Source: Fimbriimonadaceae bacterium
Lineage (GTDB): Bacteria > Armatimonadota > Fimbriimonadia > Fimbriimonadales > Fimbriimonadaceae
Reading direction: 5' to 3'
Assembly (NCBI GenBank): GCA_019694835.1
Contig: JAIBBE010000066.1
Coordinates: forward strand, 1-64,000
Length of the DNA: 64,000 bases
The position numbers and the translations under genes are program-made. The notes under the pieces are model-generated. The model was not told the DNA's origin and did no database searches. It saw only the letters and a list, made by a program, of their open reading frames with translations. Below, piece by piece: positions 50,969 to 58,088 of this stretch. Positions within the stretch are counted from its first letter, which is position 1; every line of letters begins with the position of its first letter.

Positions 50969-51469
50969 ATGTCGGTCCCATTTGCGGATTGCACGGTCTG
51001 GCGGCTCATGACCCACCACGTTAACCCGAGCGACGCTCTTTATCGCTACGTGAAGGAGGGCTGGATTGGACTCGGTTGGAACGAGATCGGAGACCCTGGT
51101 CGATTCAGTTCACCCCAAGCACTTGGGGAAGCTGTCCGAGCGACAGGTAATCGTAACTGGCCCAGTGCAGGGAAACAGATCTGGCGCTTCATGCACGAAA
51201 TGTCGCGCGAGGATCTAGTCATTTTGCGCGGCGGCGGGCGGAGTGTCGTGATGCGGGTAACGGGCGACTGGAACTTTGAACCTAACCAAGACGTTCGAGT
51301 ATCCTACGCCAATCGCCGACCCGCCGGGGCCACCAATCTCGACCCCCGAGAGTTGTGGAAACGCGCTGGCGGGATGAAACAAGGCGATTCCATCCGTTTG
51401 ACACTAATACGAGGAGCACACTCGGTTAACCTTAAGGAGGCAGGCAAGGATGAGAACGAAAGCACGTAA
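50969..51469 (+). CDS. EVE/PUA-like domain protein
   Basis: A 166-residue protein resembling the modified-base-reading domain found at the N-terminus of Mrr/McrB-type restriction proteins: WIGLGWNEIGDPGRF, then QIWRFMHEMSREDLVIL and VMRVTGDW. The ATG lies two bases after the nuclease-like gene stop. In larger enzymes this domain and a nuclease are fused; here they are separate neighbours. Recognition of modified DNA is family-based inference. Confidence 0.65.
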   Translation: MSVPFADCTVWRLMTHHVNPSDALYRYVKEGWIGLGWNEIGDPGRFSSPQALGEAVRATGNRNWPSAGKQIWRFMHEMSREDLVILRGGGRSVVMRVTGDWNFEPNQDVRVSYANRRPAGATNLDPRELWKRAGGMKQGDSIRLTLIRGAHSVNLKEAGKDENEST

Positions 51470-52079
51470 CGACTGCGAAGCGTCCGCGCAAGGCGATAAG
51501 GTCAGCTTAGCGTCTGCTGTCAAGCTCTACCGTAAGTACTGCCAGCCCATGACCGCGGCGGTACACGCACAGTTTGCAGCGATTCCAACGCTAGAGGGTT
51601 GCATCGAGCAAGCCTGCGAAGCGCTTGTCATCTTGGACAAGAATGGCGTTCCTTCGACGGAGGGGAGGCTTCAGGTCCATGGCCATCAGAGACGAACCAA
51701 GCGAGAAGGGCGGCACTTAATGAAGAATATGGTCCTAAGAAACGTTAGGCCAATCAGACGATGCAAGACCTTCGAGGACCTTCACGAACTGATAAGGAAC
51801 CTCTCCGACGGCGTCGAGAGAATCGGCCCCATTTATGTCTACGACACAGCAATGCGAATTGGGAGCCACACCAGCCTTAATTTGCGGCCCAAGGCCGTTT
51901 ACATGCATAGTCATCCGGGCCATGCCGCCAGAGATTTGCTAGATGCAAAACTGCCGTCGCCTTGTCCAAAAGATAGGTTTCCAGCGGAGCTCCAGGGTCT
52001 AGAGCCCTGGGAGATTGAAGATTTCCTTTGCATCTATCGGAATCGACTGCGGCCTAAACGCGTGAATTCACCTGAATGA
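51450..52079 (+). CDS. Hypothetical 209-aa protein, third gene of the run
   Basis: Not recognised. AAGGAGG lies 11 bases before the ATG and the gene overlaps the previous one by 20 bases, so it is cotranslated with it. The second half has a YMHSHPGHAARDLL block and a C-terminal LEPWEIEDFLCIYRNRLRPK. It could be a regulator or third component of the nuclease/EVE-like unit. Confidence 0.65.
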   Translation: MRTKARNDCEASAQGDKVSLASAVKLYRKYCQPMTAAVHAQFAAIPTLEGCIEQACEALVILDKNGVPSTEGRLQVHGHQRRTKREGRHLMKNMVLRNVRPIRRCKTFEDLHELIRNLSDGVERIGPIYVYDTAMRIGSHTSLNLRPKAVYMHSHPGHAARDLLDAKLPSPCPKDRFPAELQGLEPWEIEDFLCIYRNRLRPKRVNSPE

Positions 52080-52181
52080 GCGGTTGAGACAAAGAGTTAG
52101 AATAGTGAGATGATTGCCATGATTGCCGCGCTGCTCCGGCTTCAATAGTGCTAGTGTCGTCATATTTCGACCACCCTGATT

Positions 52182-52276
52182 GTTTTTTTTTCCAGGTGCT
52201 CAACTATTCATGCACACACGCCGTTTATAGGTTCGAAATGTCCCAGATGCTCATTTCCTCAGATGAGCACCTGGAA
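52182..52276. repeat. Right inverted-repeat cluster
   Basis: Three copies of the 13-bp unit: plus at 52190-52202 (exact), plus at 52241-52253 (three mismatches) and minus at 52264-52276 (exact). The spacings are 38 and 10 bases, the mirror image of the cluster at 29979-30067. The 38-base interval also shares partial sequence with its counterpart (ACACACG and GGTTC). Confidence 0.8.
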
Positions 52277-52449
52277 GACTTCGTGAACGCGGACTGCCAC
52301 TAGGTGTCCCATCGTACGTCACCAACGTTAACCGGTTGTCGACGCCTGGATCAACATCACGAGGTTGACTTGAGTTTGGGTGCGTCCATTTCGAGGTCCA
52401 TGGGTAATGCTGGACCTATGCTATCCCGCTCGGTCTGAATGAGTCACGG

Positions 52450-52455
52450 TATAAT
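52450..52455 (+). promoter_or_regulatory. -10 box TATAAT before the first structured RNA
   Basis: A consensus TATAAT lies seven bases before the first base-paired stem of the RNA at 52462, so transcription should begin at the RNA's 5' end. No good -35 was seen. Confidence 0.5.
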
Positions 52456-52461
52456 GCGGAA

Positions 52462-52540
52462 AGCATCAGGAGCGGCCCCATGGGCCCGGCAACCGAGCCA
52501 GAAGACGGCCACGGTGCCAGGAGCAACCAAGCTCGATGCG
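52462..52540 (+). ncRNA. Structured leader RNA resembling SAM-I/SAM-IV riboswitches, copy 1
   Basis: A closing stem GCATC/GATGC encloses GAGCGG, a short GC hairpin, CCGGCAACCGA, a second hairpin, CCACGGTGCCA and a GAGC/GCTC hairpin. GGCAACC and GGTGCC in this order are the core of the SAM-I/SAM-IV superfamily. The kink-turn and long P2 of SAM-I are absent, so it is at best a compact variant. A terminator-like hairpin follows at 52574-52599. Confidence 0.4.
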
Positions 52541-52573
52541 CAGGACGGACCTGAAAAAGGAGTTCTTCGCTGG

Positions 52574-52599
52574 AACTGTCGGGGCCGCTGACGAGAGAT
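52574..52599 (+). terminator. Hairpin after the first structured RNA
   Basis: GCCGCTGACG pairs with CGTCAGCGGC around a six-base loop, followed by a pyrimidine-rich run with several Ts. It lies between the RNA and the coding start at 52669, the place for a transcription-terminating expression platform. Confidence 0.55.
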
Positions 52600-52668
52600 C
52601 GTCAGCGGCCTTCTCGCTTTCTCTAAGGGGCCGATTGACGCCAGAAAACGAGCATCAGGAGGCTGAAT

Positions 52669-53028
52669 TTGAATACCGAAGATCGCGCCGTAAGGGCGCA
52701 AATCGCTTTGTCCATCCGCAAGCTGACCCCGACCGAATTCGAAACGTGCACAACTGCATCGGGTATCGCTTCCGCCTGCCGACTTGCTGAGGCGGCAATC
52801 GCCGGCATGTGGTTCTTCTTGGGGTTCCAGGTGGACCCGGTTGGGCTTCGGCCGCAACCAGTGCGGCTTCTTCAGTTCAGTCACGGCGACGAACCCATGT
52901 TTGCACTTGTGTTGGACGATCGGCGGCGTCTCATCGCTGCATCTAGGGTGAGTGCCGATGAGGTGCTGAACATGCTCAAGGGATTGCAGATCGACGTCGC
53001 GTGGGCGAGGGAGGCTGACCCTGACTAG
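52669..53028 (+). CDS. Hypothetical 119-aa protein downstream of RNA copy 1
   Basis: The TTG start is supported by a perfect AGGAGG at 52658-52663. The product starts with a helical region (QIALSIRKLTPTEFE), and the rest is mixed alpha/beta (MFALVLDDRRRLIAAS). No family is recognised. Its only visible regulatory link is the structured leader. Confidence 0.6.
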   Translation: MNTEDRAVRAQIALSIRKLTPTEFETCTTASGIASACRLAEAAIAGMWFFLGFQVDPVGLRPQPVRLLQFSHGDEPMFALVLDDRRRLIAASRVSADEVLNMLKGLQIDVAWAREADPD

Positions 53029-53064
53029 GGACCTGCGCGATGTGCAGTCCTGAGACCGGAAAAG

Positions 53065-53070
53065 TACAAT
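53065..53070 (+). promoter_or_regulatory. -10 box TACAAT before the second structured RNA
   Basis: TACAAT ends seven bases before the first stem of the second RNA, the same arrangement as at 52450. Confidence 0.45.
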
Positions 53071-53076
53071 AGAAAA

Positions 53077-53140
53077 AGCATCCAGAGCGGCAACCGCCCG
53101 GCAACCGAGGTGATCTCCCCACGGTGCCCAAACGATGTGC
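53077..53140 (+). ncRNA. Structured leader RNA, copy 2
   Basis: Same layout as copy 1: closing stem GCATC/GATGT, GAGCGG, a short hairpin (GCGG/CCGC), CCGGCAACCGA, a GAG/CTC hairpin, then CCACGGTGCCC. The hairpins differ in sequence while the single-stranded core is kept, the pattern of a conserved RNA rather than a recent DNA duplication. A small AGAGA/TCTCT hairpin follows, but no clear terminator. Confidence 0.4.
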
Positions 53141-53197
53141 AGAGACAAGGTTCTCTGAAACAAAGGCAAGCCTATTTTGGATGCATGGAGACAAACC

Positions 53198-53689
53198 ATG
53201 CAGAGATTCAACGCCAATTCATACGACTCAGAATTCGATCGATCGCCGATGAAAGGCCAGATGCGCGATTACGTCGTCTTAAGCCTCGCTGATGTGGAGT
53301 CGGGACATAGCTCAATTCGCCGGCCCCACATCCTTCTGTCCATAGGCGACGCCGACGCCCAGGATCCCCGCTTGACTCCGAGCGTTAACCGGCTCGGCGT
53401 ACTGAGGCTGCAGTTTGACGATGTCGGACGGGGCGCAGATCCGGACGAAATTCCTTTTGACGACTTCTTGGCCAGGGACGTCGCCGACTTCGTCCTTGGC
53501 CATGAGCCTAGTGTCCGCATCGTCGCTCATTGCTTCGCCGGAATACGCCGCTCGGCAGGCATGGTGGCGGGCATTGCCCAGGCTGTTGGGGACCTTGACG
53601 TCCGGGCCGAGTGCCATCGTCGCTATATGCCCAACACCTTGGTTGAGGAACTGACACTTAGGGCGGTGTGGGCTGCCTTGTCTCGTTAG
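53198..53689 (+). CDS. CX5R tyrosine-phosphatase-like protein
   Basis: A 163-residue protein with HCFAGIRRSAGM (Cys112, Arg118), the HCX5R signature of protein tyrosine and dual-specificity phosphatases, and an upstream DARDVADF-type helix with FDDVGRGAD as the likely acid loop. It resembles the predicted phosphatases common in phages and their hosts. The ATG at 53198 follows GGAG at good spacing; an in-frame TTG at 53177 is less likely. Expression is presumably governed by RNA copy 2. Confidence 0.7.
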   Translation: MQRFNANSYDSEFDRSPMKGQMRDYVVLSLADVESGHSSIRRPHILLSIGDADAQDPRLTPSVNRLGVLRLQFDDVGRGADPDEIPFDDFLARDVADFVLGHEPSVRIVAHCFAGIRRSAGMVAGIAQAVGDLDVRAECHRRYMPNTLVEELTLRAVWAALSR

Positions 53690-53779
53690 ACTGGGTGCCG
53701 TTCACTCACCGAGTTCTCAAAGTGGGTGGACGTTCATTCAGTCACCGTCATCCATTCGTTTACGGAGGTTCAAGAACCC

Positions 53780-53962
53780 GTGAAATACCAGAAGAAGGGC
53801 TGCGTAAAAGACTCAGGCTTCTTGCCAGCAGATCACCCGATGTTCAGCGAAGTCTGGATCGTTCCATTGCCGAGATCGAAGAAGCTCAGCAAGGACTCTA
53901 CGAAAACCGCAGATGAGAGCCCTCAGGAACGCCCGAAGGGCTCAGAGAAAACTCATGAGTGA
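53780..53962 (+). CDS. Possible 60-aa protein
   Basis: A GTG start with GGAGG 11 bases upstream opens a frame encoding KYQKKGCVKDSGFLPADHPM and a lysine/serine-rich tail. An overlapping frame (53668-53916) is also open, so only one of them, or neither, is real. Confidence 0.3.
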   Translation: MKYQKKGCVKDSGFLPADHPMFSEVWIVPLPRSKKLSKDSTKTADESPQERPKGSEKTHE

Positions 53963-53985
53963 GCTTCAAATGCAGGAGCCTCACA

Positions 53986-54020
53986 ATGACGGATGGCGAC
54001 CCTGCCTCGCCATCCGTCAT
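53986..54020. terminator. Bidirectional terminator hairpin
   Basis: A perfect 14-bp stem (ATGACGGATGGCGA with its complement) around a seven-base loop lies between convergent genes and covers the last codons of the 54017 gene. Confidence 0.7.
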
Positions 54021-54808
54021 GGAGCATAATCGATCGTTCCACTAACGAGAAATTTCCGGTGAGCAGATTTCGTTCGCTCAAAGATGCTCGGACGAATTCC
54101 AACACCGGATTCCGTTGATCCGTATTTCTTGGAGAGCGTAGCCTCGACTTCTTCTTGAAGCAGTTCAAACTCTCTATTACGGCGGCGAAGTATTCGCATC
54201 GTGTCGGCATAGGGAGTTGTGCTTGCACCAGTGCCCAATTTCTCGGCTAGGTCAGACACCGAGAGATCCTGGAGCTCGACGGCAAACGCCAGGAGTTGGA
54301 GATTGTACGTCCAGGCAAGTCGCTCATTCCCGTCCTCATTGTCGATAAGGTCTTCGTCAGGACACACCCCATCGCCTATATCGCACCTGGCTTCGATATC
54401 GGGTTTCAAACTTCCGTAGAGGGCGTAAGCTTCTGCCAGCCATTGGTCGGGGAGTAGCAGAATAGATTCACCCCATGGAGAATCGTACTCATCTTCTATC
54501 CTGAGCCAACAGATCTCGATCACATGTGTTTGATAGGGTTCAAACGACGGAGCTTCGCACCAAACCGAAGATTCCCATGGAACACCCCATCCATCGCCTT
54601 CGTTAGCAAGAAACCTCGCGATGGCCCGCCACGGAGATGGCTTGGCGGAGAACCTCTTGGAAGCCCGGTAATATTCATCCTCTGTCCGTGCCCGGATCAC
54701 ATTCCCTGACTGCCAGAAGTCGACACTTGCCCCCCATGCCGCTCCCGGCGACCCTGAGTATCCGCACGAAAGCGAGACAATGGGCTCACGAAGACTCTTA
54801 GTTTCCAC
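54017..54808 (-). CDS. Hypothetical 263-aa protein
   Basis: Unrecognised. The product is acidic and tryptophan-rich (AWGASVDFWQSGN, WGVPWESSVW) with a helical C-terminal half. The GTG start is well supported by GGAGGTGAGG upstream. It may belong to the accessory region or to the host flank. Confidence 0.65.
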   Translation of the reverse strand: METKSLREPIVSLSCGYSGSPGAAWGASVDFWQSGNVIRARTEDEYYRASKRFSAKPSPWRAIARFLANEGDGWGVPWESSVWCEAPSFEPYQTHVIEICWLRIEDEYDSPWGESILLLPDQWLAEAYALYGSLKPDIEARCDIGDGVCPDEDLIDNEDGNERLAWTYNLQLLAFAVELQDLSVSDLAEKLGTGASTTPYADTMRILRRRNREFELLQEEVEATLSKKYGSTESGVGIRPSIFERTKSAHRKFLVSGTIDYAP

Positions 54809-54938
54809 GCCCTCACCTCCTCTCCCATTTTACCTCAGGGTCACGCTGCGTTAATCTCCGGCCTCGCCAAAATTCTGGGACAGAATCGCGAAGTATCCGC
54901 GCCATCGAGTTTTAGATCAGCAGTCTCGAACGCGCATC

Positions 54939-55059
54939 GAATTCGAACTCAGCGACCTGGTTGGTCGCAAAGTGGACCTACGCGCGCCCGACGACGCCTC
55001 TTTCCGCGAAGACAGTCTACCGACGGATGGGCAACAGGTTGAGCCGATAGAGTTCTAGT
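54939..55059 (+). pseudogene. Remnant of a nucleotidyltransferase C-terminus
   Basis: A frame reads RIEFELSDLVGRKVDL and continues RAPDDASFREDSL, resembling the end of MNT-type nucleotidyltransferases (the ELSDLVGRKVDL block). The N-terminal GSRARG part is missing and the frame runs into the 3' end of the opposite gene. Judged by eye only. Confidence 0.35.
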
Positions 55060-57011
55060 TCTTGCAGTTGGACCCAATTCTGGGCGACATCGCTCACGAC
55101 ACGTACATACCGGCCCGTGACCGGATGGAAGGTGTATTCGACTCGGTTCTCCAGGCCGGTCAAGCGTTGAAGAGTGTAGTCGCCCATGGTACGCGACTCG
55201 TCCCAGTTCGTCTCCAGCGGGACGACAGTCTGCTCCCCTTGGAAAGAGCCCGTATTTGAGACCTCAAGATGGAACTGCGCGTACCAGTCGTGGGGATTGC
55301 CGGCAAAGCCATAGATGATGGCGCGGGCGATAGTCTCTTTCTTGCCAAGGTCAACCTGCCACCACTGACCTGCGAGAGGGGGATCTGGCGGCCACGCGCT
55401 GGACGGGTCGAGAGTGTTGCCATCGTTGGCCTTATTCGCCATGCCCACGTTTGAAGAAGCGGTTGCCGGTTTGCCCCTCGCGATGTTCTGTATCTCAAAT
55501 TCAGGAACGACGCGGCCGTTCATAATGATCTTACTGTCGAATCGGATCGTTGTTTGGCTTTGCTGGCCAGCCCAGTAGGCTTCATTCAATTGGACGATCT
55601 CGAACCAGCGGAAGTCCTCTTGAGTCCCTTTGGTGATCTTGACGAGCATTGAGTTGGTCCTGGCCACCACGTCAACGTGTCCAAACGGATTTGCACGCAA
55701 GGTATGGCCCGTTGCGGTCGTGGTGCCACTGACCGAACGATTGGGCAGCAAAGCACGGCCGCTCGTATCGGTGTTCACCGTAAATGTCGGCAGATTGGTA
55801 ATCACCTCGCTATCATTCTTCTGGTAGAAATCAAGGCGAGCACCCGGGAGCGCATTGCCGCGAATATCGAAGACTTGCACGTAGGTCTGTAAAGGAGTAT
55901 CGAACATGTACTCGCCGTAGTAGCCGCGACGATAGTGGAGGTTCCTGTTCATTGCTGCGGCAACGTGAGACTCGAAGACAACTTCCGATGTGTTGAGTAC
56001 GTTGCCTCCACCCATGAGGCCGCCCTTGCTAAAGATGTGCCTCGTATTCAGGCGGGTGCCATCTTGACGAAGGACGTCATTTTGGTGAGTCTCTAGGTTC
56101 ATTCGGTAGCCGTCAACCATGCCTAACTGATGCGTCATTTCATGGATGAGTCCATAGTCATACTGTTGCGCGAATAGGTCAAGATAGAACTGCCATTGAG
56201 CCTGTTTGGCTGGCAAGGTGTTCTCGTAGTTGGTGAACTGCCACCGGCCATCATTCAACAGTTCGTGCGGATCAGCGCCCATCGCATCGATCCAATTGTT
56301 CAGATTATTGACATCAAACGGCACCACGACGATCTTGTCCAATCGGATGCGTTCAACAATTCCACTCGGAGCGAGGACGGGGTAAACGGATCGGGCAAAG
56401 CAGGCGCGCATTTCGTCGAACTGCCACCGGAACCAGTCTTCGAAACCATAGGTGCCGAAGCCGTTCAGGCGGGTCTTGAACAGGTCGTACAGACCTTGCT
56501 CAATCCAGATGCTGAAGCTCAGAGCATTCGTATGATCGGTATAGGTGTTGTTCTGCCGAAGGTTGTCGGTGAGCATCTGATTCGGATCGACCTCAATCGT
56601 GACGGTGTGGTCGCTAAGGTTAGCTGGCCATGTCCATGCAAAGGTGACATCGGCCGACTGTCCGGGAGCGAGCGGTGTGTTTGCCGTCTGAATTGCGCCC
56701 TGAGGAACGCCGTCGATTGCCCACCGGTATTGCCAGAAGGCAACGCTTGTGCTGCCATGGTTCTTCACATGGGCGGTGAAGGTGACCTGCTCACCCGGGT
56801 CTGGCCAGTGCTTATCGAGCAATGGGTTTTGTCCATTATGGGTGGGAGCAAGGAACGGCACACCATTGGCGTACTGAACGTTGTAGCGCCAGTAGAGCGG
56901 CGTACGGGAAATGTGTGTCACGCCGAGCTCCGGTGCAGCCAAGGCAAGCCCCAGCGAACATAGAGCGAGGGCAGAGGTAAAACTAGCTTTCAGAGTAGAA
57001 ACAATCAACAT
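55017..57011 (-). CDS. Secreted CARDB/metallopeptidase/discoidin protein
   Basis: A 664-residue exported protein with a signal peptide (MLIVSTLKASFTSALALCSL). A CARDB-type beta-sandwich (about 70-155) follows, then a region with a zinc-type HEMTH motif (about 290-294) followed by QLGMVDGYR, a CNA-B-like strand region and a C-terminal F5/8 type C (discoidin) domain starting near ARGKPATASSNV. It looks like a surface-binding metallopeptidase or adhesin. The ATG at 57011 follows GGAG at nine bases; a TTG at 57026 is in frame but less likely. Confidence 0.78.
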   Translation of the reverse strand: MLIVSTLKASFTSALALCSLGLALAAPELGVTHISRTPLYWRYNVQYANGVPFLAPTHNGQNPLLDKHWPDPGEQVTFTAHVKNHGSTSVAFWQYRWAIDGVPQGAIQTANTPLAPGQSADVTFAWTWPANLSDHTVTIEVDPNQMLTDNLRQNNTYTDHTNALSFSIWIEQGLYDLFKTRLNGFGTYGFEDWFRWQFDEMRACFARSVYPVLAPSGIVERIRLDKIVVVPFDVNNLNNWIDAMGADPHELLNDGRWQFTNYENTLPAKQAQWQFYLDLFAQQYDYGLIHEMTHQLGMVDGYRMNLETHQNDVLRQDGTRLNTRHIFSKGGLMGGGNVLNTSEVVFESHVAAAMNRNLHYRRGYYGEYMFDTPLQTYVQVFDIRGNALPGARLDFYQKNDSEVITNLPTFTVNTDTSGRALLPNRSVSGTTTATGHTLRANPFGHVDVVARTNSMLVKITKGTQEDFRWFEIVQLNEAYWAGQQSQTTIRFDSKIIMNGRVVPEFEIQNIARGKPATASSNVGMANKANDGNTLDPSSAWPPDPPLAGQWWQVDLGKKETIARAIIYGFAGNPHDWYAQFHLEVSNTGSFQGEQTVVPLETNWDESRTMGDYTLQRLTGLENRVEYTFHPVTGRYVRVVSDVAQNWVQLQELELYRLNLLPIRR

Positions 57012-57077
57012 GACAATATTCTCCAAAACTTGAATAGGGCAGGGAAATGCTTGAGGTTGAGGGTGCCATGCGAGACC

Positions 57078-58052
57078 TCAGCCCCTTTTCAAAGCACTCA
57101 TGATTTTCTGGTGACCCGCATCCAGGGCGGATACCTCGGGCCCTTTGGGTTCGCGATACTCGCCGGCGGCGCTCTTGATCAACAACCAACCATCTGCCTG
57201 TTTCTTCCAGGTGTCCTTGAAATCGTGGCTGAATGAGTACCCACCGTCGAGTAGTTCGCCCTCACTTGCCGACTTCCATGAGCCGTACGAGAATCCGTCG
57301 ACGATCGCTGTGTCGCCTGCGATGCTGATCTTCTTGACCCACACCCGCGTGGGCCCGTTGCTGGTCTTACCTTTCCATGCACTTTGAACATTGAGTTCAT
57401 CAACCCACCATTGGCGGTTTCGGGAGCGTTGCTTGGGATCGGCGGCGGACTCGAGAGTTTCCACGTACTGTGGAGCCCACGCGCTTACGATTTTGTCAAT
57501 GTCTCCAGCTTTGAAACGGGCAACGAAGGTGTCATACCAGTCGAAGATTTCCGCTTCGGAATTGATGGGAGTAGCCGAAGACACGCATGGAATCAGCTTG
57601 ACGGAGATGCCTCGAATGAAGATCGTACCGGGCTTGGATGACAGCATGAAGGCAGGTGCCGCGATGCGTTTCGTAAAGCGAGGTACCTCAATGTCGATGT
57701 TGTGCTGCGACCAATCTTCGCTGGTTGGCACCGTCTGCTCAGGCCCCAGGAGCGTGAAAGGGCTTAGCGCGCCCTGGCACTTGACAACGATGCTCGCCCC
57801 CGATGTGCTCTTCGCTCCGAACGAGAGCCGGTACTTCTTGCCCGAGAATTGGCGCTCCTGAATCCAGAAGATCTGGACTCCCCAAGGCTCAGGTCCGGGC
57901 TCGGTTACGGTGACCTCGTGGACTCCGTTTTGGAAACGGTACGTCGCTTTCGCCGCCGGGTCCGTCCAGAACTTTGGCTGACCATTGAGCAAGTTGGGGC
58001 CGCCAGGCGTTGCTTGTCCGATCGTCGCCAAGAGAAGGAGTGCAGTTGTCAT
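57078..58052 (-). CDS. Secreted protein with carbohydrate-binding-like and NTF2-like domains
   Basis: A 324-residue product with a short signal peptide (MTTALLLLATIGQATPG). The first half resembles CBM4/9-like beta-sandwiches (YRLSFGAKSTSGASIVV). The second half, from FDWYDTFVARFKAGDIDKIV, resembles a DUF4440/SnoaL-type NTF2 fold with DTWKKQADGWLLIKSA. The ligand is unknown. Confidence 0.65.
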   Translation of the reverse strand: MTTALLLLATIGQATPGGPNLLNGQPKFWTDPAAKATYRFQNGVHEVTVTEPGPEPWGVQIFWIQERQFSGKKYRLSFGAKSTSGASIVVKCQGALSPFTLLGPEQTVPTSEDWSQHNIDIEVPRFTKRIAAPAFMLSSKPGTIFIRGISVKLIPCVSSATPINSEAEIFDWYDTFVARFKAGDIDKIVSAWAPQYVETLESAADPKQRSRNRQWWVDELNVQSAWKGKTSNGPTRVWVKKISIAGDTAIVDGFSYGSWKSASEGELLDGGYSFSHDFKDTWKKQADGWLLIKSAAGEYREPKGPEVSALDAGHQKIMSALKRG

Positions 58053-58088
58053 CGTTTGTTGGGCTCCTCAAGTGTGCCTGATGAATCC

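Noticed and set aside
53668..53916. Alternative 82-codon frame after the phosphatase-like gene
   Set aside because: It has no ribosome site, and the GTG frame at 53780 is somewhat better; both are weak.
52080..55016. A second tRNA-Thr 3' fragment marking the right end of the island
   Set aside because: I looked for the T arm and acceptor sequence here and elsewhere and did not find them; the right end remains unplaced.
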